DNA from: Candidatus Parcubacteria bacterium
Lineage (GTDB): Bacteria > Patescibacteriota > Minisyncoccia > Phycocordibacterales > UBA2100
DNA length: 49,284 bases
Reading direction: 5' to 3'
Assembly (NCBI GenBank): GCA_003599295.1
Contig: QZJK01000013.1
Location: 1-49,284, forward strand
The position numbers and the translations under genes were made by a program. The notes below the pieces were generated by a model. The model did no database searches, was not told where the DNA came from, and worked only from the letters and a program-made list of their open reading frames with translations. Shown piece by piece: positions 27,978 to 36,357 of the stretch (the stretch's first letter is position 1; the number at the start of each line of letters is the position of its first letter).

Positions 27978-28031
27978 ATGCCTCGAATTTCCATACCTTA
28001 TACGAGATACTTTATACCGTATACCTTATGA
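27978..28031 (+). CDS. 17-codon leaderless uORF overlapping the MBL-fold gene start
   Basis: TATAAT (27965-27970)-GCTGGAC-ATG; MPRISIPYTRYFIPYTL*; TGA overlaps the ATG at 28028. Confidence 0.4.
   Translation: MPRISIPYTRYFIPYTL
27993..28027 (+). repeat. Heptanucleotide tandem repeat abutting the MBL-fold start codon
   Basis: ATACCTT ATACGAG ATACTTT ATACCGT ATACCTT | ATG. Confidence 0.9.
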
Positions 28032-28648
28032 TCCTCACCTACCACACCGGCGCGTGCATTCGGGCCCAGGCGGGCGACACGACGCTTGTGTTTGCTCCCG
28101 TTTCCAAAAAATCGAAGAATTTCAAGCAGACGAATTTCGGCGCCGATGTCGCACTCGTCCCACTCAATCATCCGGACATGAACGGCGTCGAGGAAGCGGG
28201 GCGCGGCGATAAACAGCCGTTTGTCATCTCCGGCCCAGGCGAGTATGAAGTGAAGGATATGACGGCCGCGGCGTTCGCCTCCGGTTCGAAATGGGAGGGA
28301 GAGCCGCGCACCAACACGATTTATTCCATCCATTTCGACGGACTCTCTGTCCTATACCTTGGAGCACTCGGAGACCTCGATCTGCCGGGCGACGTTTTGG
28401 AAATGGACGCGCCGGATGTGCTCATCCTTCCCGTGGGAGGCGCCGGCGCATTGACGCCCGCAGAGGCGCAGAAGCTCGCGGTAAAGCTTGAGAGCAAAAT
28501 AGTCATTCCTATTTTATACGACGATAAAACGCTCAAGCAGTTCTTGAAAGAAGCGGGAGAAGAAGGAACGAAACCGGTCGATAAGCTGACCCTCAAACCG
28601 AGAGACGTCGTCGGAAAAGAGAGTGAAGTGGTTGTACTCTCTGCATGA
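28028..28648 (+). CDS. MBL-fold (metallo-beta-lactamase superfamily) protein
   Basis: UlaG-like layout: TGACIRAQAGDTTLVFAP...FVISGPGEYEVKD...LYLGALGDLD. Confidence 0.85.
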   Translation: MILTYHTGACIRAQAGDTTLVFAPVSKKSKNFKQTNFGADVALVPLNHPDMNGVEEAGRGDKQPFVISGPGEYEVKDMTAAAFASGSKWEGEPRTNTIYSIHFDGLSVLYLGALGDLDLPGDVLEMDAPDVLILPVGGAGALTPAEAQKLAVKLESKIVIPILYDDKTLKQFLKEAGEEGTKPVDKLTLKPRDVVGKESEVVVLSA

Positions 28649-28659
28649 GCACGACAAAT

Positions 28660-28779
28660 TCTCAATTTTCAAGGTACAATTTTCAATGAATTATCAATGT
28701 TCCAATTTTCAAACAACACGTCCATCAGCTCAGGTTGAATTTTTTTGAAAATTGAAAATTGGTAATTGAAAATTTAAAA
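28660..28779. repeat. Two opposed heptanucleotide repeat arrays
   Basis: TCTCAAT TTTCAAG GTACAAT TTTCAAT (28660-28687); TTGAAAA TTGAAAA TTGGTAA TTGAAAA TTTAAAA (28745-28779). Confidence 0.85.
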
Positions 28780-28780
28780 T

Positions 28781-29137
28781 ATGGTCCTCCAAAAAGCTCT
28801 CGACAGCGCGAAAGACCGCCCGAAGGACGAGAAAAAAGTCATTGCCGGCGGCATCGCGATATTCGTCGTCGTCGCACTTTTTTTCGGCTGGGCGATATTC
28901 TTTCTTAAGAAAATACAGAGCGGCGAGCAAAGACTCGAATTCGGCGGGGGAGCGCAAGATGAATTCCTTCCTGAATCTGTTCGCCAGGCACAGCAGAACA
29001 TCATGGAGGGTTTCTCGAATCTGGAAGAACTCGAAGCGATACGGAACGAATCCACCGCGCGGCAGGTCGAAGGAGGGGGCGTTCCGCTCGACACGGGCAG
29101 CGGCGATGATCCGTTCGGGACACCCGACACACAATAG
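28781..29137 (+). CDS. Hypothetical single-TM protein (118 aa)
   Basis: TM segment VIAGGIAIFVVVALFFGWAIFFLKK; directly upstream of lysS. Confidence 0.75.
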   Translation: MVLQKALDSAKDRPKDEKKVIAGGIAIFVVVALFFGWAIFFLKKIQSGEQRLEFGGGAQDEFLPESVRQAQQNIMEGFSNLEELEAIRNESTARQVEGGGVPLDTGSGDDPFGTPDTQ

Positions 29138-29138
29138 T

Positions 29139-30596
29139 ATGTCTGAAGCAGACATTCGCGCGGAACGGATAAAGAAACTCGCACTCCTCAAAAAGGCGGG
29201 GATGGAGTCGTACCCGTCCGATTCGCACCGGGACGTCACCAACGCGGACGTGCGAGATTCATTTGAGACGCTTGAAAAGAGCGGGAAGAAAATCCACGTC
29301 GGCGGCCGCATCATGTCGCTTCGCGGCCAGGGCGGCATCGTGTTCGCGGATATGTTCGACGGCACCGCGAGATTGCAGGCGGTGTTCCAAAAAGCCGATA
29401 TGGATGAGAAGTCGTTCGAACTTTTCTCGAACGCGGCAGATATTGGCGACTTCATAGAAGTAATGGGAACGGCCTTTAAGACGAAGCGCGGAGAACCTTC
29501 GGTCAAAGTGGAAAAGTGGCGCATGCTTTCGAAATCACTTCTCCCCATACCGGCGGAACGCTTCGGCCTTAAAGACGAAGAGAAACGCTTACGCGAGCGG
29601 GAGATAGACATACTGACAAATCCGGAAACACGTGCGATTTTCGAACGCAAAGCAAGATTTTGGCAATCTGCGCGCGATTTTTATCGCGCCCGAGGTTTTC
29701 TCGAAGTAGAAACACCGGTCCTCGAGACGACGCCGGGCGGTGCCGATGCGCGGCCCTTTATAACGCATCACAACGCACTCGACATTGATGTCTATATGCG
29801 CATCTCATGCGGCGAATTGTGGCAGAAGCGCCTTCTCATCGCGGGCTATCCGAAAGTGTTCGAGATAGGACGCATCTTCAGGAACGAAGGACAATCGCGC
29901 GAGCACTTGCAGGACTACACCCAGCTCGAATCATACGAAGCATTCAGTGACGCGAAAGCCGGCATGAAATTCGTGCAGGAACTATACAGGTATATCGCAA
30001 AAGAAGTGTATGGAAAATACACATTTGAAGTAGGAGGACACACAGTAGATTTCGCCGACGATTGGAAAAGAATAGATTTTTGCGAGTCATTAGAAAAAGA
30101 ATTTGGCATCAACCCGCTTTCGTGCAGTGAGAAAGAAGCTATCCAAGCCGTGCGCGATGCGAAGATAGAATACGGAGAAGCGCTCAATAAGGCGCGCGCT
30201 GTCGACCATCTTTGGAAAAACCTTCGGAAGAAAATTTCAGGCCCGGCATTTTTGACGGGCATTCCCGTGTATCTCGAACCACTCGCCAAGCGTTCAAGCG
30301 AGAATCCGGAGACCGTCGAACGCATTCAAGTGCTTATCGCCGGTTCGGAGGTGGGGAAGGGGTATAGTGAGTTGAATGATCCGCTAGACCAGCGCGCGCG
30401 TTTCGAGGAGCAGCAGAAACTTCGTGACAAAGGCGACGAAGAGGCCCAGCGGCTCGACCTCGATTACGTGCGCGCAATGGAATACGGCATGCCGCCCGCA
30501 TTCGGCTTCGGCGTTTCCGAACGACTCTTCGCGTTCCTTGAGAACAAACCTGCGCACGAAACGCAGATATTCCCGCTTCTTCGTCCTCGGCAATGA
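29139..30596 (+). CDS. lysS: Lysyl-tRNA synthetase
   Basis: VGGRIMSLRGQGGIVFADM, GGADARPF, RIFRNEG; start MSEADIRAERIKKL. Confidence 0.96.
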   Translation: MSEADIRAERIKKLALLKKAGMESYPSDSHRDVTNADVRDSFETLEKSGKKIHVGGRIMSLRGQGGIVFADMFDGTARLQAVFQKADMDEKSFELFSNAADIGDFIEVMGTAFKTKRGEPSVKVEKWRMLSKSLLPIPAERFGLKDEEKRLREREIDILTNPETRAIFERKARFWQSARDFYRARGFLEVETPVLETTPGGADARPFITHHNALDIDVYMRISCGELWQKRLLIAGYPKVFEIGRIFRNEGQSREHLQDYTQLESYEAFSDAKAGMKFVQELYRYIAKEVYGKYTFEVGGHTVDFADDWKRIDFCESLEKEFGINPLSCSEKEAIQAVRDAKIEYGEALNKARAVDHLWKNLRKKISGPAFLTGIPVYLEPLAKRSSENPETVERIQVLIAGSEVGKGYSELNDPLDQRARFEEQQKLRDKGDEEAQRLDLDYVRAMEYGMPPAFGFGVSERLFAFLENKPAHETQIFPLLRPRQ

Positions 30597-31126
30597 CTAA
30601 ATCCGTAGTATTCGGCGGCGGATGTTTTTGGTGCACGGAGGCGGTGTTCGCGATGCTTAAGGGGGTCTCGAAAGTCGAGCCTGGATACGCGGGCGGTTCG
30701 GTCGAAAATCCGTCGTACGAAAAGGTAAGCGGGGGAGACACGGGGCACGCGGAAGTTATTCGTGTCACGTATGACCCTGCCGTTATTTCGTATGAAGATT
30801 TATTGACCGTCTTTTTCGGTTCGCATGACCCGACTACTCCGAATAGGCAAGGAGCGGACACAGGAGAACAGTATCGCTCTATAATCCTCTACGAGACGGA
30901 TGAGGAGAAGAAAGCAGCGGAGAAGATGATAAAAGAAGTCGACACGTCGCTCAAAGACGGTACGCGAGTCGTCACGCAACTTATTCCGCTCGGGAAATTC
31001 TTTCCGGCGGAGGAGTACCACCAGGAGTATTTCAAGAAAAATCCAAGCGCGACATATTGCCAGCTCGTCATCGAACCGAAAATAGAGAAGGTGAGGAAAC
31101 GGTTCGCAGAGTTGCTTAAACAATAG
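30593..31126 (+). CDS. msrA: Peptide methionine-S-sulfoxide reductase MsrA
   Basis: FGGGCFWCTEAVF, GYAGG, HDPTTPNRQGADTGEQYRS. Confidence 0.97.
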   Translation: MTKSVVFGGGCFWCTEAVFAMLKGVSKVEPGYAGGSVENPSYEKVSGGDTGHAEVIRVTYDPAVISYEDLLTVFFGSHDPTTPNRQGADTGEQYRSIILYETDEEKKAAEKMIKEVDTSLKDGTRVVTQLIPLGKFFPAEEYHQEYFKKNPSATYCQLVIEPKIEKVRKRFAELLKQ

Positions 31127-31234
31127 CGTCCTGTATCGTGGATGCGGGACGGCTCGGACGATTGACGTTCGAGGGCTTCCGTCCGTAAGTAGGGAGTGCT
31201 TCGTCAGAGCGAATTATAGCGATCCAGCCTCCCA

Positions 31235-31280
31235 GGTGATGCACGTGCTCGGTTGGCGCGCGTGCATCACCCCCGTTTTT
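31235..31280 (+). terminator. Hairpin plus T-run ending exactly at the next ATG
   Basis: GGTGATGCACG...CGTGCATCACC-CCCGTTTTT-ATG. Confidence 0.7.
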
Positions 31281-31667
31281 ATGCTCCGACAAGATTTTGA
31301 GAAACTAGCAGCCGAAGGCTTTGAACGCTTGCCTGAATGGGTGCGTTTAAAAATAAAGAACGTCGCACTTCTCGTCGAAGATGAACCTTCGCACGAAGAC
31401 AGGGAAGCCGAAGGTCTCTCTGATGACGAAACGTTACTCGGCTTATACAAAGGCATACCGCTTTCAGCACGCGGTGAGCAATACGGAGTCGGGATGACGA
31501 TGCCCGACACGATTACCTTGTATCAGAGGCCCATAGAACAAGCGGCGGAAGAGGACGGAAAAGATGTACGTGATGTCGTTGCGGAAACGATATGGCACGA
31601 ATTCGCCCACCATTTCGGCATGGATGAACACGAAGTGCGCGAACGTGAAGCAAAACGAAACAGTTGA
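31281..31667 (+). CDS. Minimal zincin-type metallopeptidase family protein
   Basis: HEFAHHFGMDEHE (HExxH); LYQRPIE. Confidence 0.9.
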   Translation: MLRQDFEKLAAEGFERLPEWVRLKIKNVALLVEDEPSHEDREAEGLSDDETLLGLYKGIPLSARGEQYGVGMTMPDTITLYQRPIEQAAEEDGKDVRDVVAETIWHEFAHHFGMDEHEVREREAKRNS

Positions 31668-31780
31668 CCGAGACGGATGTTTGCGTAAAATCCGAATTGC
31701 GTAGACGGTCGCGCGGAACCGACGTTAGGCGGGTCTGGCACGCGCCCCGTCCAGATCTTTCCAGCGGCGTACTGGCCGTC

Positions 31781-31808
31781 CGGGTGTCCTTTGGGCACCC
31801 GTTTTTTT
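31781..31808 (+). terminator. Rho-independent terminator
   Basis: CGGGTG-TCCTTTGGG-CACCCG-TTTTTTT. Confidence 0.9.
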
Positions 31809-31818
31809 ATCCGTGTGC

Positions 31819-31824
31819 TATATT
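31819..31824 (+). promoter_or_regulatory. -10-like TATATT 6 nt before tyrS ATG
   Basis: TATATT-TTCGCT-ATG. Confidence 0.45.
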
Positions 31825-31830
31825 TTCGCT

Positions 31831-33084
31831 ATGGCAGAACTTTCGGAAATCCTCAAAGAACGCGGGTACGTCCAGCAATTCTCTTCGAAAAAGCTTGAAG
31901 AAATCACGGACGGGCCGAAGCGGACGCTCTATCTTGGCATCGACCCTTCGGCGAACTCACTCCAAGTCGGACAATTGCAAGCTTTCCTTATACTCCGGCA
32001 TTTTCTCGAGGACGGTCACAAGGTCATTCTCCTTATCGGCGGAGGGACGGGGATGATAGGGGATCCGGGCGGTAAAAATGCCGAGCGCCCGCTCCTTCCT
32101 CCCGAACAGGTCCGCGCAAACGGCGAGGCTATCGCTGCGCAAGCTAAACAACTTTTTGGAGGCGCCGACTTCACACTACTGAATAATGCCGACTGGTTGG
32201 AAAACCTGCCTCTCATTGAATTCCTTCGGGACGTCGGTAAGCACTTTTCGGTGAATGCGATGCTGCAGCGCGATTTCATAAAAGACCGCATCAAGAATGT
32301 TGAAGAGGGCATTTCATACACGGAATTTTCGTACGCGCTTTTGCAAGCATACGATTATCTCCACCTGCATGAAAAGAACGGTTGCGACGTGCAAGTTGGC
32401 GGTTCAGACCAGTGGGGCAACATCGTATCGGGTGTTGATTTCATTCGCAGAAAGACCGGCGACACGGTGTACGCATTCACATGGCCGCTCCTCATCAACA
32501 AGGCGACGGGCAAGAAATTCGGGAAAAGCGAGCAGAGCACGGTATGGCTCGATCCGGAGAAAACGTCGCCCTTTCAGTTCTACCAATTCTGGCTCAACGT
32601 CGAGGACGAGAACCTGAAAGAATATTTGCTCAAGATGACGATGCTTTCCGAAGCGGAGATAAGTGCGGCGCTCGAGCTTCATAAGCGCGACAAAAAAGAG
32701 CGGCACGGTCAACAGCTTTTGGCGCGCGAGGTGACGACGCTCGTTCACGGAGCAGAAGAAACGGCGAAGGCGGAGAAGGTCTCCCGGTCTCTCTTCGGCG
32801 ATAACGACATCACGTCGTTTTCCAAGGAGGAAGGAGAGATGCTTAGGAAAGCAGCTCCTTCATATGAAATAAAAGCGGGCGCTTCAATGGCAGATGTGCT
32901 TGTAGGTGCAGGCCTCGCGTCGTCCAAAAGAGAGGCGCGCCAGTTCCTGGATGAGAAAGCGGTGAACCTCAATGGGAAAGTAGTCACGGACGAAAAGCGT
33001 GAATTCACAGATTCAGACTTTCCGAATGGATTCGCACTTTTGAAACGTGGCAAGAAGAATGTGTGCGTCCTCGTGCTTTCTTGA
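31831..33084 (+). CDS. tyrS: Tyrosyl-tRNA synthetase
   Basis: YLGIDPSANSLQVGQ, KFGKSE (KMSKS equivalent), C-terminal S4 domain. Confidence 0.97.
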   Translation: MAELSEILKERGYVQQFSSKKLEEITDGPKRTLYLGIDPSANSLQVGQLQAFLILRHFLEDGHKVILLIGGGTGMIGDPGGKNAERPLLPPEQVRANGEAIAAQAKQLFGGADFTLLNNADWLENLPLIEFLRDVGKHFSVNAMLQRDFIKDRIKNVEEGISYTEFSYALLQAYDYLHLHEKNGCDVQVGGSDQWGNIVSGVDFIRRKTGDTVYAFTWPLLINKATGKKFGKSEQSTVWLDPEKTSPFQFYQFWLNVEDENLKEYLLKMTMLSEAEISAALELHKRDKKERHGQQLLAREVTTLVHGAEETAKAEKVSRSLFGDNDITSFSKEEGEMLRKAAPSYEIKAGASMADVLVGAGLASSKREARQFLDEKAVNLNGKVVTDEKREFTDSDFPNGFALLKRGKKNVCVLVLS

Positions 33085-33096
33085 TAGAGTAGGTCG

Positions 33097-35133
33097 ATGT
33101 CCGGTTTTAAGATAGAGAGCGACTATAAGCCCGCGGGCGACCAGCCTACGGCTATAGCTACGCTTCTAGAGGGCCTCAAAGCGGGCAAACGCGACCAGAC
33201 GCTCCTCGGGGTAACCGGTTCCGGGAAGACCTTTAGCATGGCGAACGTCATTGCGAAATGGGGGAAGCCGACGCTCGTTATCGCTCACAATAAGACGCTT
33301 GCGGCCCAGCTTGCCGCGGAGTATCGGGACTTTTTTCCGAATAGCGCCGTTCACTATTTCGTCTCGTACTACGATTATTACCAGCCGGAGGCGTATGTCC
33401 CTGTTACCGATACGTATATCGAGAAAGAAGCGCAGATAAACGAGGACATCGAACGGTTACGCCATGCCGCGACGCAGGCGCTTTTGACACGCAAAGACGT
33501 CATTGTTGTCGCATCCGTCTCGTGTATTTATGGCCTCGGTTCTCCAGTTGAATACGAAAAAATAAATTTAAAGCTCGCTAAGGGGGAAGAGATGACCCGG
33601 GCAACGCTCACGCGAAAGCTCATCTCGCTCTATTTCGAGCGGACACCGGGAGACCTTAGCCCGGGAACGTTCCGCGCGCTCGGGAGCCGAGTCGAGATCA
33701 TGCCGGCGAACGAACGAGTCATTTATCGCCTCGACCTTTCGGGCGGCAAGGTATCGAAGATAGAAGAGATAAACGCGACGACGCGCGAAATAGAAGGGAA
33801 GCCGAACGCAGTCTTCCTCTTTCCCGCGAAGCATTACGTAACGCCGAAAGACGTTCAAGAGGCCGCACTTGCCGACATGGAGGTAGAACTCGCTGAGCGC
33901 TTGAAGCAGTTGAACGATGAGGGGAAAATACTCGAAGCGGAGCGTTTGAAGCGCCGGACGCGGCAAGACATATCAATGATACGCGAGTTCGGCTACTGCA
34001 ACGGCATTGAGAATTATTCCCGTCATTTCGACCGGAGAAAACCGGGCGAGCCGCCGTACACGCTCATTTCGTACTTTCCGAAGAAAGCGGACGGTAGCCC
34101 TGATTTTCTGACCATCATAGACGAATCGCACGTAACGGTGCCGCAGATAGGCGGTATGTATGCGGGGGATCGCTCGCGGAAATTGACGCTCGTCGAGCAC
34201 GGGTTCCGTCTCCCCTCCGCAGTGGATAACAGACCTCTCAAGTTCGAAGAATTTTTGGAGCGTACCGGCCAAACGATATACACCTCCGCGACGCCCGCGG
34301 AATACGAGCTCTCAAAGAGCGGCGAACCGGCTTCGCAGGTTATCCGTCCGACAGGTCTCATAGATCCGGAGGTTACTGTGCGCCCCATCGTGAGCTCTGA
34401 CACGTACGCAGGCCAGGTAAAGGATTTTATCGCAGAAGCCGAGGCCGTGACGAAACGAGGCATGCGTTCCATGGTGACTGTACTGACCAAGAAAATGGCG
34501 GAAGACCTCACTCAATTCCTCATAGAACGTGGAATCAAAGCGCGCTATATCCATAGCGACGTTGAGACTATAGAGCGCATCGAGATACTGACCGATTTTC
34601 GAAAGGGGAAGTTTGATGTTCTCGTCGGCGTGAATCTTCTTCGCGAGGGTCTCGACCTTCCGGAAGTCGAGCTTGTCGGCATCTTGGATGCCGACAAAGA
34701 AGGTTTCCTTCGAAGCGAAACGTCGCTCATCCAGACCATCGGCCGCGCGGCGAGGAACGTACATGGCCGCGTCCTTCTCTATGCCGACGGTATGACAGGC
34801 TCGCTTGAGCGTGCGATAGGGGAGACAAACCGCCGTCGGGAGATACAGATGGCGTATAACAAAAAACACAAGATTACGCCGAAGACCATCGCAAAGCGGA
34901 TACACGATATTGTCGGCGACATCGAACGCACGCGTAAACGCGCCATTACGGAACTTGCGCGGATGGATGTCTCCGCATACAGCGGAGATACGACGAAGCT
35001 TCTCAAAGAGAAGCGGCGTCAAATGCACGAGGCTGCTGACCGGCTTGATTTCGAGACCGCAGCGCTCCTCCGCGATGAGATACGAACACTCGAGGAAAGC
35101 AAGAAAGGGGAGAGGACAAAATCAAAAGTATGA
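33097..35133 (+). CDS. uvrB: Excinuclease ABC subunit B
   Basis: GVTGSGKTFSMANVI, YYDYYQPEAYVP, C-terminal UVR motif. Confidence 0.99.
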   Translation: MSGFKIESDYKPAGDQPTAIATLLEGLKAGKRDQTLLGVTGSGKTFSMANVIAKWGKPTLVIAHNKTLAAQLAAEYRDFFPNSAVHYFVSYYDYYQPEAYVPVTDTYIEKEAQINEDIERLRHAATQALLTRKDVIVVASVSCIYGLGSPVEYEKINLKLAKGEEMTRATLTRKLISLYFERTPGDLSPGTFRALGSRVEIMPANERVIYRLDLSGGKVSKIEEINATTREIEGKPNAVFLFPAKHYVTPKDVQEAALADMEVELAERLKQLNDEGKILEAERLKRRTRQDISMIREFGYCNGIENYSRHFDRRKPGEPPYTLISYFPKKADGSPDFLTIIDESHVTVPQIGGMYAGDRSRKLTLVEHGFRLPSAVDNRPLKFEEFLERTGQTIYTSATPAEYELSKSGEPASQVIRPTGLIDPEVTVRPIVSSDTYAGQVKDFIAEAEAVTKRGMRSMVTVLTKKMAEDLTQFLIERGIKARYIHSDVETIERIEILTDFRKGKFDVLVGVNLLREGLDLPEVELVGILDADKEGFLRSETSLIQTIGRAARNVHGRVLLYADGMTGSLERAIGETNRRREIQMAYNKKHKITPKTIAKRIHDIVGDIERTRKRAITELARMDVSAYSGDTTKLLKEKRRQMHEAADRLDFETAALLRDEIRTLEESKKGERTKSKV

Positions 35134-36053
35134 GCCTCACGATAAAAGAGAATATCCCGCTCGCGCCTCTTACCACATTCAAGATAGGCGGACCGGCACG
35201 GTATTTTGCGGACGTCTCGTCAGAAGGAGATATTCGCGAAGCAATACAGTGGGCAGGAGAGAAAGGGTTGCCTGTCATCGTTCTTGCCGGAGGCAGCAAC
35301 GTACTTGTTCCGGACAGTGGGTTAGACGCGCTTGTCATTCGTATCTCGGGCGATGAATATTCTTTTGAGGGAAATGTTCTTAGCGCGCATCCGGGTTGCA
35401 ATCTTCTTACGCTCATTAAAATATCCGGAGAGCGAGGATTCGGCGGGTGGGAAAAACTTGCGGGCATTCCCGGCACCATCGGCGGAGCCGTCCGAGGAAA
35501 TGCAGGTGCGTTCGGCCCGGAAATAAAAGATTTTATCGAATGTGTGCGTGCGTTGAATATAAAGACGAGCGAAGTGCGGGACTTCAAGAACGAAGAATGC
35601 TCTTTTGAGTACAGAGAAAGTTTCTTTAAGAAAAATCCGGAGTGGCTCATCACGCGCATCATTCTCAAACTTCTGCCCGTTACTCCGGATGAAAGCAAAA
35701 AAATCTCCGAGGAAACGATACGAGAGCGTGAGAAAAGACACATACAAAATGTTTGCGCAGCCGGTTCGTACTTCAAAAACCCTGTAGCACCGCCGGACGT
35801 CGTTTCGATATTCGAGAAGGAAAAGGGGTTGACCTCTCGCGGCGGACGTGTTCCAGCAGGTTGGCTTATAGAGAAAGCCGGAATGAAAGGAGCTGTCGTA
35901 GGGGATGCACAGTCGAGCTCTCAGCACCCCAACTACATCGTCAACAATGGACGCGCTACGGCGGAACAAGTGCGCACTTTGGCTGAAAAGATACGAGAGT
36001 CGGTGTTGATGCAGTTCAAGATTCATCTTGAGGAGGAGGCGGTAATATTGTAG
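35130..36053 (+). CDS. murB: UDP-N-acetylenolpyruvoylglucosamine reductase
   Basis: TTFKIGGPARYF, AGGSNVLVPD, AGIPGTIGGAVRGNAGAFG, AGSYFKNP. Confidence 0.97.
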   Translation: MSLTIKENIPLAPLTTFKIGGPARYFADVSSEGDIREAIQWAGEKGLPVIVLAGGSNVLVPDSGLDALVIRISGDEYSFEGNVLSAHPGCNLLTLIKISGERGFGGWEKLAGIPGTIGGAVRGNAGAFGPEIKDFIECVRALNIKTSEVRDFKNEECSFEYRESFFKKNPEWLITRIILKLLPVTPDESKKISEETIREREKRHIQNVCAAGSYFKNPVAPPDVVSIFEKEKGLTSRGGRVPAGWLIEKAGMKGAVVGDAQSSSQHPNYIVNNGRATAEQVRTLAEKIRESVLMQFKIHLEEEAVIL

Positions 36054-36094
36054 ATAATTTCGTATCTCGAGCAGGCGAGATATACATGTTATTA

Positions 36095-36123
36095 GCCAAT
36101 CTCGGTGAGCCGAGATTCTTTGG
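36095..36123 (+). terminator. Hairpin after murB
   Basis: CCAATCTCGG-TGAG-CCGAGATTCTTTGG. Confidence 0.55.
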
Positions 36124-36314
36124 TTGATGAGGAGAAGTCCTAAAAGATCCATCGGATTTTTATATCAGAAGACTCTCGAGTCGTAATAGGTAGCCCGATT
36201 TCAGTCGAATGCCTAGGGGCCCGAGTCGGATGGAAATATTCTGCCGAGATATTTGTATTTTTTTCATCGGTACTTTTTTATCCACTTCCGATAGAAAGGT
36301 TTCCCGCGAGATTC

Positions 36315-36348
36315 GCGAAGATATCTAATAAAATATAGATATATTCGC
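36315..36348. promoter_or_regulatory. 34-bp dyad upstream of the giant-protein gene
   Basis: GCGAA-G-ATATCTA-N8-TAGATAT-A-TTCGC; overlaps TATATT (36340-36345); ends 9 nt before ATG. Confidence 0.7.
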
Positions 36349-36357
36349 TACTCCTAT

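Noticed and set aside
34312-35028. 238-aa ORF antisense to uvrB
   Set aside because: Shadow ORF opposite uvrB with no coherent domain.
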